A stretch of 64,000 bases of DNA. It comes from Cryobacterium sp. SO1 (lineage in GTDB: Bacteria; Actinomycetota; Actinomycetes; Actinomycetales; Microbacteriaceae). Below the pieces are notes generated by a model, which was not told the origin of the DNA, did not search any database, and saw only the letters and a program-made list of their open reading frames with translations. The translations under genes were made by a program, and so were the position numbers. Shown here in pieces: positions 17,809 through 27,375 of this stretch. The stretch spans positions 3,100,001 to 3,164,000 of the forward strand of contig NZ_CP067394.1 of assembly GCF_004210215.2 (NCBI RefSeq), written 5' to 3'. Positions within the stretch are counted from its first letter, which is position 1, and each line of letters opens with the position of its first letter.

Positions 17809-17872
17809 TCGGGGGCCAGGCGGGTCTCATGCGTTCGCGCGCTTTGGCGCGACCAGGAAGGACCACAGATAC

Positions 17873-18535
17873 ATGCGTGAAGTATTTCAGCAAGAGCTCG
17901 CCGAGGTGCAGGACCGTCTCGCCGAGATTGCGCGCCTCGTGGCCATCTCCATTGAGAAGGCCACCAAGGCTTTCAACAAGTCCGACGTGGCGCTGGCCGA
18001 AGAGGTCATCGCCGACGACAACAAGATCGACGAGCTCACCGTGCAGCTCGATGAGCTGGCCATCACCATCCTCGCCCGGCAGCAGCCGGTCGCCCGCGAC
18101 CTGCGCATCGTCGTCAGCGCCCTGCGGATCAGCGCGTCCCTGGAGCGGATGGGCGACATGTCCACCCACATCTCCCAGCTGGCCCGGTACCGGTTCCCCG
18201 ACAAGGTGATCCCCAAGAGCCTGCGCCCCACGTTCGCCGAGATGGGCGCCCTGGACGTGAAGATCGCGAACATGCTCGCCGAGCTGCTCACCACCGAAGA
18301 CATGGCACTGGCCGAGGCCATCCGCAATGAGGACGACAAGGTGGACGCGCTGCACCTGAGCGTCTTCGACGCCGTGCTCGGCGAAACCTGGAAGGGTCAG
18401 GCCGCCGACACCGTCGACGCCACCCTCGCCAGCCGCTACCACGAGCGCTTTGCCGACCACGCGGTGTCGATCGCCAAGAAGGTGCAATACCTGGGCACCG
18501 GTGACTGGCAGCAGACGACACACTCCGAGGCGTAG
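17873..18535 (+). CDS. phoU: phosphate-signalling protein PhoU
   Basis: A 220-residue all-helical protein with two tandem PhoU domains (about 1-105 and 115-215); metal-binding-type segments are seen in IADDNKIDEL and RNEDDKVDAL, and the conserved RMGDMSTHI turn is present. It links Pst transporter state to the SenX3 kinase and restrains the Pho response when phosphate is ample. It is transcribed away from senX3, allowing joint control from the shared promoter region. Confidence 0.94.
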   Translation: MREVFQQELAEVQDRLAEIARLVAISIEKATKAFNKSDVALAEEVIADDNKIDELTVQLDELAITILARQQPVARDLRIVVSALRISASLERMGDMSTHISQLARYRFPDKVIPKSLRPTFAEMGALDVKIANMLAELLTTEDMALAEAIRNEDDKVDALHLSVFDAVLGETWKGQAADTVDATLASRYHERFADHAVSIAKKVQYLGTGDWQQTTHSEA

Positions 18536-18555
18536 AAGGACGACTCCGTCGCTGG

Positions 18556-18598
18556 TCGAGCTTGTCGAGATCTCTCACGGGGATCTCGACAGGCTCGA
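18556..18598. repeat. palindrome of the TCGAGCTTGTCGAGATC type
   Basis: TCGAGCTTGTCGAGATC faces GATCTCGACAGGCTCGA (16 of 17 pairs). From memory, sequences of this kind recur between genes in many Microbacteriaceae and other Micrococcales genomes. Located between convergent phoU and gpmA, ahead of a true terminator. Confidence 0.7.
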
Positions 18599-18622
18599 TC
18601 CGCGGTACCTCTCGATCAACGA

Positions 18623-18652
18623 AAAAGCCCCCGTCAGCTGACGGGGGCTTTT
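18623..18652. terminator. bidirectional terminator between phoU and gpmA
   Basis: A perfect 30-base palindrome: AAAAGCCCCCGTCAG joined directly to its complement, giving a GC stem followed by TTTT in both directions. Confidence 0.92.
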
Positions 18653-18665
18653 CTCGTGGAGCTGG

Positions 18666-19415
18666 CTACTTCTTGCCCTGCGCGGCGACGGCGGCGGCGC
18701 CGGCAGCTGCAGCGGCGGGGTCGAGGTACTCGCCCGCTCCGATGGGCTTGAGGTCCTCGTCGAGGCGGTAGACCAGCGGGATGCCGGTGGGGATGTTCAG
18801 CTCGGCGATGTCGGCGTCGGAGATGCCGTCGAGGTGCTTGACCAGGGCGCGCAGCGAGTTGCCGTGCGCGGTGACGAGTACGGTCTTGCCGGTGCGGAGG
18901 TCGGCGGCGATGTCGGACTCCCAGTAGGGCAGCATCCGGGCGATGACGTCCTTGAGGCTCTCGGTGCGGGGCACGTCGTCACCGAGGTCGGCGTAGCGGG
19001 CGTCGCCGGCCTGGGACCACTCGGAGGAGTCATCGAGCAGGGGCGGCGGCACGTCGAACGACCGGCGCCAGGTCTGGAACTGCTCGGGGCCGTACTTGGC
19101 CAGGGTCTCGGCCTTGTCCAGGCCCTGCAGGGCGCCGTAGTGACGCTCGTTCAGGCGCCAGGAGCGCTTGACGTCGATCCACAGCCGGTCGGCCTCTTCG
19201 AGGGCGATGTCGGCGGTCTGGATCGCGCGGGTGAGGCGCGAGGTGTGCAGGATGTCCGGCAGCAGGCCGGACTCGGCCAGCAGCTCGCCGGCGCGCAGCG
19301 CTTCGGCCCGGCCCTGGTCGCTCAGACGCACATCCACCCAACCGGTGAAGAGGTTTTGCTGGTTCCAGGTGCTGTTGCCGTGGCGGAGGAGGATGAGGGT
19401 ATAAGGAGCAGACAT
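18666..19415 (-). CDS. gpmA: 2,3-bisphosphoglycerate-dependent phosphoglycerate mutase
   Basis: Glycolytic enzyme interconverting 3- and 2-phosphoglycerate; 249 residues. Catalytic motifs of d[13 protein letters not shown] (R11, phospho-His H12), [11 protein letters not shown] and [10 protein letters not shown]. An Ala-rich tail ([14 protein letters not shown]) ends the protein. In mycobacteria the gpm1-senX3-regX3 order is conserved; here phoU sits between them. Confidence 0.95.
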   Translation of the reverse strand: MSAPYTLILLRHGNSTWNQQNLFTGWVDVRLSDQGRAEALRAGELLAESGLLPDILHTSRLTRAIQTADIALEEADRLWIDVKRSWRLNERHYGALQGLDKAETLAKYGPEQFQTWRRSFDVPPPLLDDSSEWSQAGDARYADLGDDVPRTESLKDVIARMLPYWESDIAADLRTGKTVLVTAHGNSLRALVKHLDGISDADIAELNIPTGIPLVYRLDEDLKPIGAGEYLDPAAAAAGAAAVAAQGKK

Positions 19416-19491
19416 ACTCCAACTCTAGCGAGGCACACGCGGGCGCGCCGCACCCGTGGGCGTGACGAAAGTCCCGCCGGATGCCCGCGGT

Positions 19492-20655
19492 TCAGCCGCG
19501 CGGGGCCCGCACGCCCAGCCGCGGCAACCGCGGGATCTCCGCCACTGACCCGGCCGATTCCGGCACGATGACCTCCTGGCCGGCGGTGATCGAGATGCCC
19601 TGCGACAGCACGTGCAGGGTCACCGAGCCCGGAACCGTGCGCTTGATCACCGCGAGGGCGATCGGCCCCAGTTCGTAGTGGATCGCACTGGAGGTGATGC
19701 TGCCCACGGTGCGGCGTTCGGGTTCGGCGCCGGCGACGAACCGGTCACCCTGCACCTCGTCGCCGTGCGCCGGCAGCACCGCGTCGGAGCCGTCCAGGTG
19801 CAGCAGCACCAGCCGGCGCGGCGGGTGGCCGAGGTTGTGCACCTTGGCGATGGTTTCCTGGCCGCGGTAGCAGCCCTTGTCCAGGTGCACGGCGGTGCGC
19901 AGCCAGTCCAGTTCGTGCGGGATGGTGCGGTCGTCGGCGTCCAGCGCTCCGCGGGGGCGCCAGGCGGCGATGCGCAGCGCTTCGAGGGCCAGGAGGCCGG
20001 CCGCCGAGACGGTGTTGGCGCTGACGGCGTCTCGAAGGGCGGGCAGCGCCGACCGCGGGATCAGGACCTCGTTCCAGTGCCAGGTTGCGCCGGGGTGGGA
20101 GGTTTCGGCGGCGTATTGCCAACCGCCGGGCGCCACCTCGGTCCACGGGTCGACCCAGACCAGCGGCACCCCGTTCGGGCTGGCGGGGGTGAGGGACACC
20201 GCGTCGGGGTCGGCGGCCATGGTGCCGATGGTGGCGTAGGCGAGGGTGTGGTCCACGACCTGCACCCGCAGGGTGAAGCGCATCCGGTCGAGCCAGGCCT
20301 GCAGGCCGGGCAGCTCGGCGGCCTCGACGAGCAGCCAGCTCTCGACGCCGTCGTCGACGAGGGCGATGGCGTATTCGAGGCGGCCGGCGGGGTCGAGCAG
20401 CAGCGTCTCGGTGGACTGGCCGGGGGTGAGCCCGCGCAGCTCCTGGCTGGACATCGAATTGAGCCAGGTGAGCCGGTCGGGGCCGGTGATGGAGAGCACA
20501 CCGCGGTGGGACAGGTCGACCACGGCGGTGCCGGCCAAGAGCTTCCGCTGTTCGGCGTTCGGGCTGCCATAGTGGGCGGCCACCCCGGCGTCGATACCGT
20601 CGGACTGCACGGCTCCGTCGAGTTCGAGCAGGGGGGATGGAACGGTGCTGGTCAT
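19492..20655 (-). CDS. ygfZ: folate-binding YgfZ/GcvT-like protein
   Basis: A 387-residue member of the YgfZ family that supports assembly of certain iron-sulfur proteins using tetrahydrofolate. The diagnostic motif KGCYRGQE is present with Cys262, and the N-terminal barrel carries VVDLSHRGVLSITGPD as in GcvT relatives. AAGGAG lies 6 bases ahead of the ATG at 20655; a second in-frame ATG at 20673 has a poorer site. Confidence 0.92.
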   Translation of the reverse strand: MTSTVPSPLLELDGAVQSDGIDAGVAAHYGSPNAEQRKLLAGTAVVDLSHRGVLSITGPDRLTWLNSMSSQELRGLTPGQSTETLLLDPAGRLEYAIALVDDGVESWLLVEAAELPGLQAWLDRMRFTLRVQVVDHTLAYATIGTMAADPDAVSLTPASPNGVPLVWVDPWTEVAPGGWQYAAETSHPGATWHWNEVLIPRSALPALRDAVSANTVSAAGLLALEALRIAAWRPRGALDADDRTIPHELDWLRTAVHLDKGCYRGQETIAKVHNLGHPPRRLVLLHLDGSDAVLPAHGDEVQGDRFVAGAEPERRTVGSITSSAIHYELGPIALAVIKRTVPGSVTLHVLSQGISITAGQEVIVPESAGSVAEIPRLPRLGVRAPRG

Positions 20656-20816
20656 CGAGCTCTCCTTCGTCATAGCGCCTGAGGGCTGTCGGCGCCGGCC
20701 GCCCGAGGAAGGGTCGACTGCGGGATCATGCGGCCCCATGCTAACCCAACAGCCGGTGCCGTCTCAGGTATTCCCGCACCGACGGCGGCCTCGCCATCCC
20801 CGCCACCCACCCCACC

Positions 20817-20872
20817 ATGACTCGCCCACTTTTGCGGGTGCCGGCGCCGCCTCAACCAGCAAAACTGGGCGA
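20817..20872. repeat. class A palindrome copy 1 (imperfect)
   Basis: ATGACTCGCCCACTTTTGC faces GCAAAACTGGGCGA. Same class as 20912-20971 and the pair at 41188-41247 and 41293-41351. Confidence 0.8.
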
Positions 20873-20911
20873 CCCCGGTCCACGCCGCCAGCCAACCAGC
20901 CGGACCACACG

Positions 20912-20971
20912 ATGACTCGCCCAGTTTCGCTAGTCCGCCGCCGTTTTGACTAGCGAAACTGGGCGAGTCAT
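20912..20971. repeat. class A palindrome copy 2 (perfect arms)
   Basis: A perfect 24-base-pair inverted repeat that begins ATGACTCGCCCAGTTTCGCT and ends in the exact complement GAAACTGGGCGAGTCAT, around a 12-base loop. It lies 40 bases from copy 1. Confidence 0.95.
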
Positions 20972-21059
20972 GGTGGAGCGGGACTGGATCGACGGGGCGC
21001 TGGCCTGCCGATCGCGCTGGTACGGGCAGCGCGGGCGCCGGCGGCTCGGTGACGCTGGG

Positions 21060-21698
21060 TCAGGACGCGCGGCTCAGCCGGCCGGACGCGTGCGTGCGCA
21101 GGTCCTGGCCGAGCGCGGCGATGTCCCACGCCCAGAGCAGGTGACTGTCAACGAGGCCGTACAACCGGGTTGCGCCCGCGTAGGGCTTGGAGCCGCTGGT
21201 GCGCAGCACCGCATCCGTGGACAGGTCGATGCGCGGGCCCTTCACCTGGCCGAGGTATAGTTCGGCGACTCCGCCCGGATGCACCAGGGCCACCTCGATG
21301 TCGAAGCCGCCGTCGCCGTTGCGCAGCGTTTCCACCGCCTCGGCGGTCTGGAACGGCGCCGGTCCCACGCCGGGCAGCAGGCCGGGCCCGGGGTCGCCGG
21401 GCTGCTGAGGGCGGCTGAGCCGCCAGTAGCCGGTCTCGGTCATCAGCGGGATCGGTGCTCCGGGCGCGGCGGCAGTGCCGTCGGCATCCGCACCGGCCGG
21501 CTCGGGCTCGAGCCAGGTGTATGCGCTGTAGTTCAGCTGCGGCAGCCCGTCGTGGCTGAAGCTGATCCGGTGGCCGAACTCACGAGTGACCTTCTCGCCG
21601 TCGACGGTGTAGTCGAGGATCCCCGACCCCTCCCAGACGCCGATCAGCCACGACAAAGGAACGAGTTCGGACGGCAGGCCGGCCGGGAGTTCGTACAC
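21060..21698 (-). CDS. nitrobindin-like heme-binding protein (FABP/THAP4 family)
   Basis: A 212-residue beta-barrel protein. The N-terminal LSWLIGVWEGSG (residues 15-26) is the family signature, followed by alternating strands (REFGHRISFSHDG, LPQLNYSAYTWL, ETGYWRLS) and a C-terminal VDSHLLWAWDIAALGQ segment where the proximal heme histidine is expected. Known nitrobindins bind ferric heme and deal with NO or peroxynitrite. A central Pro/Ala-rich loop is longer than usual. Start is the GTG at 21698, 6 bases after the small upstream gene. Confidence 0.82.
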   Translation of the reverse strand: MYELPAGLPSELVPLSWLIGVWEGSGILDYTVDGEKVTREFGHRISFSHDGLPQLNYSAYTWLEPEPAGADADGTAAAPGAPIPLMTETGYWRLSRPQQPGDPGPGLLPGVGPAPFQTAEAVETLRNGDGGFDIEVALVHPGGVAELYLGQVKGPRIDLSTDAVLRTSGSKPYAGATRLYGLVDSHLLWAWDIAALGQDLRTHASGRLSRAS

Positions 21699-21704
21699 CT
21701 TCGG

Positions 21705-21818
21705 TTACCGCTGGCCCCGGAACAGCTTGAACAGCACCATGCCGGAGACCCAGGCGATCGCCAGGCTCGCCAGCCCGAGGAGGCCCAGGAACAGGATTTC
21801 GAGTGCGAGGATTGACAT
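21705..21818 (-). CDS. 37-residue single-span membrane protein
   Basis: ATG at 21818 opens a 37-codon frame to the TAA at 21705: MSILALEILFLGLLGLASLA, then IAWVSGMVLFKLFRGQR. One strongly hydrophobic helix with a basic C-terminal end, as in small membrane peptides. It abuts the nitrobindin gene (6-base gap, same strand), so the two are probably co-transcribed. Function unknown. Confidence 0.6.
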   Translation of the reverse strand: MSILALEILFLGLLGLASLAIAWVSGMVLFKLFRGQR

Positions 21819-21869
21819 GCCCCAACTCTAGCCGCTGACCGGCCCGAAGCCGCCAGGTGAGCCGACGAG

Positions 21870-22148
21870 TTATACGAGGCCGAGCAGGGCGAACAGCCCG
21901 GTCGCGGCGCCCAGAATCAGCACTGAGCCGACCAGGCTGAGGATGACCCTGTGCACGTAGCCCTCCTTCTGCCCGGTGGACAGCTGGGCGGCGAGGGTGA
22001 GGATGGTGCAGCCGGCCAGGGACAGGCTGATCCAGACGAGCCGGTTCTCGGGGGCGACAAGCGCGCCGGTCAGCACGGCACCCACGACGGCCACCAGCCA
22101 AATCATCACGACACTCAAACGCTTCCAGATCACTGTCCCATTGTGCAC
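21870..22148 (-). CDS. small membrane protein of unknown function
   Basis: A 92-residue protein with three predicted membrane helices: VVMIWLVAVVGAVLTGALV, WISLSLAGCTILTLAAQL and VILSLVGSVLILGAATGLFA, with a basic N-terminus (IWKRL). I do not recognise the family. Start given at GTG 22148; a GTG a few codons later (VIWKRL) is also possible. It is divergent from glnR, 58 bases away. Confidence 0.65.
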   Translation of the reverse strand: MHNGTVIWKRLSVVMIWLVAVVGAVLTGALVAPENRLVWISLSLAGCTILTLAAQLSTGQKEGYVHRVILSLVGSVLILGAATGLFALLGLV

Positions 22149-22206
22149 GCCCGGGTCTCTTTCCGTGGCACGCTAGGATGAGTCGCAACATACTTGGAGG
22201 ACCGGC

Positions 22207-22899
22207 GTGGCGCAGCTGTTGATCCTGACCTCGGCGGTGAACGACGAAGTTCTCCCGGCCCTGGCGTTGCTTTCACACAGCACACGACTCATTCCGGCCC
22301 AGCCGGATCAGCTCATCACCGCGCCCGATTCCGACCTGATCCTGGTCGACGCCCGGTCCAATCTGATGGCCGCCAAATCGCTGTGCCAGATCCTGCGCAC
22401 CACGGGAAGCAGCGTGCCGCTGCTGCTGGTGATCACCGAGGGCGGCCTCACCGCGGTCAGCCCGGACTGGGGGGTCGACGACGTGGTGCTCAACACGGCC
22501 GGCCCAGCCGAGGTCGACGCCCGCATCCGCCTCGCCGCCGGCCGCACCCCGCACAACGAACCCTCCCCCACCATCCGGGCCGCCGGCGTCGTCATCGACG
22601 AGGCCAGCTACTCCGCCAAGGTGCACGGCAAACCCCTCGACCTCACCTATAAGGAGTTCGAACTGCTGCGCTTCCTCGCCGCGCACCCGTCCCGGGTGTT
22701 CACCCGCGAACAGCTGCTCAGCGAGGTCTGGGGCTACGACTACTTCGGCGGCACCCGCACCGTCGACGTGCACGTGCGGCGTCTGCGCGCCAAGCTCGGC
22801 GACCAGGAATCCCTGATCGGCACGGTCCGCAACGTGGGCTACCGGTTCAACGTCTACGAAGAGGATGGCGAACGTGTCGTTCACTCTGTCGGCTCCTGA
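22207..22899 (+). CDS. glnR: nitrogen regulator GlnR (atypical orphan OmpR-type regulator)
   Basis: A 230-residue regulator. The N-terminal half resembles a receiver domain but is atypical (LILVDARSN with D48; [21 protein letters not shown]), as in actinobacterial GlnR, which works without phosphorylation. The C-terminal winged helix is intact ([45 protein letters not shown]). GlnR controls ammonium assimilation genes; in mycobacteria it also sits directly upstream of mshD. GTG at 22207 with GGAGGA upstream. It overlaps mshD by 35 bases. Confidence 0.88.
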   Translation: MAQLLILTSAVNDEVLPALALLSHSTRLIPAQPDQLITAPDSDLILVDARSNLMAAKSLCQILRTTGSSVPLLLVITEGGLTAVSPDWGVDDVVLNTAGPAEVDARIRLAAGRTPHNEPSPTIRAAGVVIDEASYSAKVHGKPLDLTYKEFELLRFLAAHPSRVFTREQLLSEVWGYDYFGGTRTVDVHVRRLRAKLGDQESLIGTVRNVGYRFNVYEEDGERVVHSVGS

Positions 22900-23773
22900 C
22901 TTCTCCGACGTCGCCTTCGCGGCCCGGTTCCGCGAAGTGGCCGACGCGAGCACGCACACGGATGGCTACCGCCCGTTCAACGAGCAGGCCCTGCTCGACG
23001 CCGCCTCCGGCCGGCGCCGCCCGCAGCTGCTGCTCGAGGGTGAAGACGCCGTCGGCGCGGCGATCTTCGGCCGCGGTGAGATCGACCTCGTCGTGCATCC
23101 GCGCTATCGTCGGCGCGGCCACGGCACCGCGGCACTCCGCCGCCTGTTCGAGGACGAGGGCGGCATGTCCGGCGACCTGCGGGCCTGGGCACACGGCGAC
23201 CTTCCCGGCGCCCGCGCGCTGGCCGACCGGTTCGGTTTCAGCGCCGACCGTACCCTGCTGCAGCTGGAGCGGCCGCTCACCGCCTCCGACGCCGCGGCCA
23301 CCCCTGCCCTGCCCGATGGGGTGGAGCTCGCCCCGTTCCGGGCCGCAGACGCCGCCGACTGGGTGCGCCTGAACGCGCTGGTCTTCGCGACGCATCCGGA
23401 ACAGGGCACCCTCACCGAGGCCGACCTGGCCGACCGGCAGGCCGAACCCTGGTTCGACGCCGGCGACCTGCTGCTGGCCCGCGAGACCGCGGCCGACACC
23501 GCGCCCGGCCGCATCGTCGGCTACAACTGGCTCAAGGTCGAACCCGGCGCCCGGCTCGGTGAGATCTACGTGCTCGGCGTGCACCCGGATGCCGCCGGCC
23601 TCGGCCTCGGCCGCGCCCTGATGCTGGCCGGCCTGGCCCGCCTCCGCGAGCGCGGCTGCACGACCGTTGAGCTCTACGTCGAGGCCGAGAGCACCACTCC
23701 GGTGCGGTTGTACCGCAGCCTCGGATTCGAGGATCGCACGGTGGATGTGCAGTATCACCGCTGGCCTCGTTAA
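22865..23773 (+). CDS. mshD: mycothiol synthase
   Basis: A 302-residue protein with two tandem GNAT acetyltransferase domains. The N-terminal domain has [19 protein letters not shown] and the active C-terminal one has [20 protein letters not shown] with [19 protein letters not shown]. It acetylates Cys-GlcN-Ins with acetyl-CoA, the last step of mycothiol synthesis, so the host makes mycothiol. The ATG lies inside the glnR 3' end (35-base overlap). The Pho-type box at 23769-23786 overlaps its stop. Confidence 0.93.
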   Translation: MANVSFTLSAPDFSDVAFAARFREVADASTHTDGYRPFNEQALLDAASGRRRPQLLLEGEDAVGAAIFGRGEIDLVVHPRYRRRGHGTAALRRLFEDEGGMSGDLRAWAHGDLPGARALADRFGFSADRTLLQLERPLTASDAAATPALPDGVELAPFRAADAADWVRLNALVFATHPEQGTLTEADLADRQAEPWFDAGDLLLARETAADTAPGRIVGYNWLKVEPGARLGEIYVLGVHPDAAGLGLGRALMLAGLARLRERGCTTVELYVEAESTTPVRLYRSLGFEDRTVDVQYHRWPR

Positions 23774-23786
23774 CGTTCCGTTCACC
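23769..23786 (+). promoter_or_regulatory. Pho-box-like direct repeat upstream of ppk1
   Basis: GTTAACGTTCCGTTCACC: two 7-base half-sites of the GTTnACC type exactly 11 bases apart, as in actinobacterial Pho boxes, 44 bases before the ppk1 ATG. Binding by a phosphate response regulator such as RegX3 is inferred. Confidence 0.6.
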
Positions 23787-23829
23787 GTGGGCGTCGCGCC
23801 CGCTCGGCGCCGGGTGTCAAGATGGACAG

Positions 23830-26004
23830 ATGGACGGCGACAACATTCCAGGCACGTCAGGTCTCGAAAGCGAACTTGACGACGATTTTGACCCCCAGAT
23901 CGGCAAAAACGATCCGGCCCTACCGAGCGAGCGCTACCTCGACCGCGAGCTGAGCTGGCTGGCGTTCAACCAGCGGGTACTCGAACTCGCCGAGGACCCG
24001 GCCCTGCCGGTGCTCGAACGGGCGAACTTCCTGGCCATCTTCGCCAACAACCTCGACGAGTTCTTCATGGTGCGGGTCGCCGGCCTCAAGCGCCGCATCC
24101 TCACCGGACTGGCCGTGCCGACCAACGTGGGCCGCGCCCCGCAGGATGTACTTTCCGACATCGCCGCCGCCGCGCACGTACTTCAGGACCGGCACGCGCA
24201 CGCGTTCCAGGAGCTGGTGCGGCCGGCCCTGGCCGAGCACGGCGTGGACATCGTCACCTGGGCCAGCCTGAGCGACGTGGACCGCCGGTCGCTGCGCGGG
24301 TACTTCTCCAACCAGATCTTCCCGGTGCTGATGCCGCTCGCCGTGGACCCGGCGCACCCGTTCCCCTACATCTCCGGCCTGTCGCTGAACCTCGCCGTGC
24401 GGCTGCACAGCTCCAAGACCGGCAAGCAGGAATTCGCCCGGCTCAAGGTGCCCTCGATGCTGCCGCGCTTCGTCAGGGTGGACCGCACCGAGTCCGTCGA
24501 CAAGGTGCGCTTCATCACCCTCGAAGACCTCATCGCCAACCACCTTGGCGACCTGTTCCCCGGTATGGACATCCTCGAGCACCACGTGTTCCGGGTCACC
24601 CGCAACGAAGACGTCGTCATCGAAGAGGACGACACCGAGAACCTGATCAAGGCCCTCGAGAAGGAACTGCTGCGGCGCCGGTTCGGCCCGCCCATCCGCC
24701 TCGAGGTCACCGAGGACATGGACGAGGTGACCCTGGGCCTGCTCGTGCGCGAGCTGGACGTCACCGACCAGGAGGTCTACCGTCTGCCCGCGCCGCTGGA
24801 CCTCGGCGGCCTGTTCGACCTCCGCATCGACCGGCCCGACCTGCACTACGTCAAGCACGTACCCACCACGGCCGCGCAGTTGCTCACCGGCGAACCCAAC
24901 GACGAACCCGACATCTTTCGCGCCATCAGCCGCGGCGACATCCTGCTGCACCACCCGTACGAATCCTTCGCGACCAGCGTGCAGGCGTTCCTCGAGCAGG
25001 CCGCAGCGGACCCGAACGTGCTGGCCATCAAGCAGACCTTGTACCGCACCTCCGGCGACAGCCCCATCGTGGAGGCGCTGATCTCCGCCGCGGAATCGGG
25101 CAAGCAGGTTCTCGCCCTGGTGGAGATCAAGGCCCGGTTCGACGAGCAGGCCAACATCTCCTGGGCGCGCAAGCTCGAGAAAGCCGGCGTGCACGTGGTC
25201 TACGGCCTGGTCGGCCTGAAAACGCACTGCAAGCTCGCGCTCGTGGTGCGTTACGAGAAGGGCGTGCTGCGGCACTACAGCCACATCGGCACCGGCAATT
25301 ACAACCCCAAGACCAGCCGCATCTACGAAGACATGGGGCTGCTCACCGCGGATGACCAGGTCGGCAAGGACCTGACCCGGCTGTTCAATGAACTCTCCGG
25401 CTACGCCATCGAGAAGAAGTTCAAGCGACTGCTGGTGGCCCCGCTGCACCTGCGCAAGGCCTTGCTCAAGCGCATCGACGACGAAACCGTCAACGCACTG
25501 GCCGGCAAGCCCGCCGGCATCCGCATCAAGGTCAACTCGATGGTGGACGAAGACATCATCGACGCGCTCTACCGGGCCAGCCAGGCCGGCGTGCCCGTGG
25601 ACGTGTGGGTGCGCGGGATCTGCAGCCTCAAGCCCGGCGTGCCCGGCATGAGCGAGAACATCCGGGTGCGCTCGATCCTGGGCCGCTACCTCGAGCACTC
25701 GCGGATCTTCAGCTTCCACACCCTCGGCGAAACGCAGGTGTTCATCGGCAGCGCCGACATGATGCACCGCAACCTCGACCGCCGGGTGGAGGCGCTGGTG
25801 CGCCTGGTCGACCCGCGCCACCTCACCGAGGTCGACGCCCTCTTCACCCGGGCGATGGATGAGCGCACCTCGTCGTGGTGGCTCGACGAGAACGGTGAAT
25901 GGACCCGCCACCACCAGGATGCGCGCGGCTTGCCGCTGGACGACATGCAGAACCGGTTGATGCAGCAAATCGGCCAGCGCAAACGACCGGTGAGCCGCCG
26001 ATGA
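23830..26004 (+). CDS. ppk1: polyphosphate kinase 1
   Basis: A 724-residue PPK1, the full family length. It polymerises the gamma-phosphate of ATP into inorganic polyphosphate and can run in reverse. Seen: N-terminal helical domain ([20 protein letters not shown]), head domain, and C-terminal phospholipase-D-like catalytic domains with the autophosphorylated His485 in [20 protein letters not shown] and a second histidine cluster ([11 protein letters not shown]). Its stop overlaps the start of the Nudix gene (ATGA). Confidence 0.96.
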   Translation: MDGDNIPGTSGLESELDDDFDPQIGKNDPALPSERYLDRELSWLAFNQRVLELAEDPALPVLERANFLAIFANNLDEFFMVRVAGLKRRILTGLAVPTNVGRAPQDVLSDIAAAAHVLQDRHAHAFQELVRPALAEHGVDIVTWASLSDVDRRSLRGYFSNQIFPVLMPLAVDPAHPFPYISGLSLNLAVRLHSSKTGKQEFARLKVPSMLPRFVRVDRTESVDKVRFITLEDLIANHLGDLFPGMDILEHHVFRVTRNEDVVIEEDDTENLIKALEKELLRRRFGPPIRLEVTEDMDEVTLGLLVRELDVTDQEVYRLPAPLDLGGLFDLRIDRPDLHYVKHVPTTAAQLLTGEPNDEPDIFRAISRGDILLHHPYESFATSVQAFLEQAAADPNVLAIKQTLYRTSGDSPIVEALISAAESGKQVLALVEIKARFDEQANISWARKLEKAGVHVVYGLVGLKTHCKLALVVRYEKGVLRHYSHIGTGNYNPKTSRIYEDMGLLTADDQVGKDLTRLFNELSGYAIEKKFKRLLVAPLHLRKALLKRIDDETVNALAGKPAGIRIKVNSMVDEDIIDALYRASQAGVPVDVWVRGICSLKPGVPGMSENIRVRSILGRYLEHSRIFSFHTLGETQVFIGSADMMHRNLDRRVEALVRLVDPRHLTEVDALFTRAMDERTSSWWLDENGEWTRHHQDARGLPLDDMQNRLMQQIGQRKRPVSRR

Positions 26005-26942
26005 GCGACCCGGGGGCCGTCTACGCGGCCGGAGCCGTCTGCTGGCGCCTCATCGACGGCCGGATGCACGTGCTGCTGATCCACCGCACCGTGCACGGCG
26101 ACATCACCATCCCCAAGGGCAAGGTCGACCCGGGCGAGACGCTGCCGGCCACCGCGGTGCGCGAGATCGAAGAGGAAACCGGGCTGGCCATCGCGCTCGG
26201 TGTGCCGCTGGGCGTGTCCGAGTACCCGATGCCTGGCGGCAAGGCCAAGATCGTGCACTACTGGGCCGCCGAGGTGCTGCCCGAGCACATCCTGCGCTCT
26301 ACGTTCGTGCCCAACGGCGAGGTCGCCGCCCTGGAATGGGTGACCATCAAGAAGGCCAGGACCTACCTCAGCTACGCCCCGGACGTGGAGATCATCGACG
26401 GGTTCGCCCGTCTCGTCGCGCAGGGCATCACGAGCACCTTCGCGATCATCGCATTGCGCCACGCCAAGGCCACCGCCCCGCACGACTGGTCCGGCCCCGA
26501 CGCCACCCGCCCGCTCAGCGACCGTGGTGTCACCCAGGCCGCCGCCCTGGTCCCCACGGTCAGCGCCTGGCACCCCCAGCGCATCTTCACCAGCACCGCC
26601 ACCCGCTGCGTGACCACCGTGGCGCCGCTGTCCGCGGCGACCGGGGTGCCGTTCAAGCGCACCGACCTGATCAGCCAGGACGCCTGGGAGCAGGGCACCG
26701 CCGATGTGCGCCACAACGTGGGCAAACGCGTCCGCGCCCGCAAGACCGCCGTGCTGTGCAGCCACGGACCGGTACTGCCCGACATCCTGCGGGAGATCGC
26801 CCTGGCCACCGGTTCGCCGATGACCCAGCAGCTCTCCAACGCCGCCACGCTCGCGCCCAGCGGGTTCACGGTTGTGCATCTCTCCAGTGACAACCCGAGC
26901 GCGGGCATCCTCGCCATCGAGACCCACCCGCCGCGCCTCTAG
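26001..26942 (+). CDS. MutT1-like Nudix hydrolase fused to a histidine phosphatase
   Basis: A 313-residue two-domain protein. Residues 1-~140 are a Nudix domain with an exact box: [14 protein letters not shown] followed by REIEEETGL. Residues ~150-313 are a phosphoglycerate-mutase/SixA-like histidine phosphatase ([26 protein letters not shown]). This matches mycobacterial MutT1, which removes 8-oxo-GTP/dGTP and diadenosine polyphosphates. Coupling to ppk1 by a 4-base overlap suggests a joint nucleotide/polyphosphate housekeeping role. Confidence 0.88.
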   Translation: MSDPGAVYAAGAVCWRLIDGRMHVLLIHRTVHGDITIPKGKVDPGETLPATAVREIEEETGLAIALGVPLGVSEYPMPGGKAKIVHYWAAEVLPEHILRSTFVPNGEVAALEWVTIKKARTYLSYAPDVEIIDGFARLVAQGITSTFAIIALRHAKATAPHDWSGPDATRPLSDRGVTQAAALVPTVSAWHPQRIFTSTATRCVTTVAPLSAATGVPFKRTDLISQDAWEQGTADVRHNVGKRVRARKTAVLCSHGPVLPDILREIALATGSPMTQQLSNAATLAPSGFTVVHLSSDNPSAGILAIETHPPRL

Positions 26943-26991
26943 ACACGACCGGTGCCCGCAGGCCCGACCCGGGCTGCGGGCGCTGTCGTGT
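26943..26991 (+). terminator. terminator of the glnR-mshD-ppk1-mutT1 region
   Basis: ACACGAC pairs with GTCGTGT around an inner GCCCGCAGGCCCG/CGGGCTGCGGGC stem, starting at the base after the TAG of the Nudix gene. Confidence 0.8.
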
Positions 26992-27375
26992 ACCCCGCCG
27001 CCGCTGCGGGCCTCCGGGCCGAACCACCCGCTCACACCCGTCCCTCCCGGCGCCGGCTGGTGGCACAATTCCTGCAAATCTGCAGAACCCCGGCAGCGGA
27101 TGCCGGAAACGCGCGGGCGGGGACCCGCGGCTGCGGAATTCTGCAGGAGTCATGCTCACCTACCCCGCGTCTATCGCAGGCTCACCACCCGACCGCCACG
27201 AACGCCACGCCCGCGCCGAGGCCGACTGGACGGATGTCGTTTACCTCCCGTTCACCAAGCAGAGGGAGTGTCGTTAACCACACGGATTAGCGTTCACGGA
27301 GGGCCAGCACCGGCCCGAAGTTCGCAGGATTCTCCTGTGATCGCATTCCCTGTATTCGACCTGAAAAGGATCCTT
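26992..27375 (+). other. pstS upstream region
   Basis: 384 bases without a gene. It holds an inverted repeat CTGCAGAA...TTCTGCAG (27080-27146), a Pho-type box at 27239-27256, and further half-sites GTTAACC (27273-27279) and GTTCACG (27292-27298). The promoter for pstS is expected just downstream of the box, giving a leader of about 90 bases. Confidence 0.6.
27239..27256 (+). promoter_or_regulatory. Pho-box-like direct repeat upstream of pstS
   Basis: GTTTACCTCCCGTTCACC: two GTTnACC half-sites exactly 11 bases apart. It is the best Pho-type box in the window and stands before the gene most expected to have one. RegX3 as the binder is inferred. Confidence 0.7.

Larger units (their letters stand above)
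20656..21059. other. 404-base gene-free stretch with two class A palindromes
   Basis: Between ygfZ and the nitrobindin gene, both on the minus strand. No protein-like frame of any length is convincing. It contains the two palindromes at 20817-20872 and 20912-20971, and the ygfZ promoter must lie near 20660-20760. Confidence 0.7.

Noticed and set aside
23920..25968. 682-codon open frame antisense to ppk1
   Set aside because: It follows the third-position GC bias of ppk1 on the other strand, has no domain pattern and no ribosome site. The same applies to long antisense frames over the FdhF/YdeP gene (38774-41305), mrpA (60733-62919), mrpD (58497-60125) and the SDR (501-1973).
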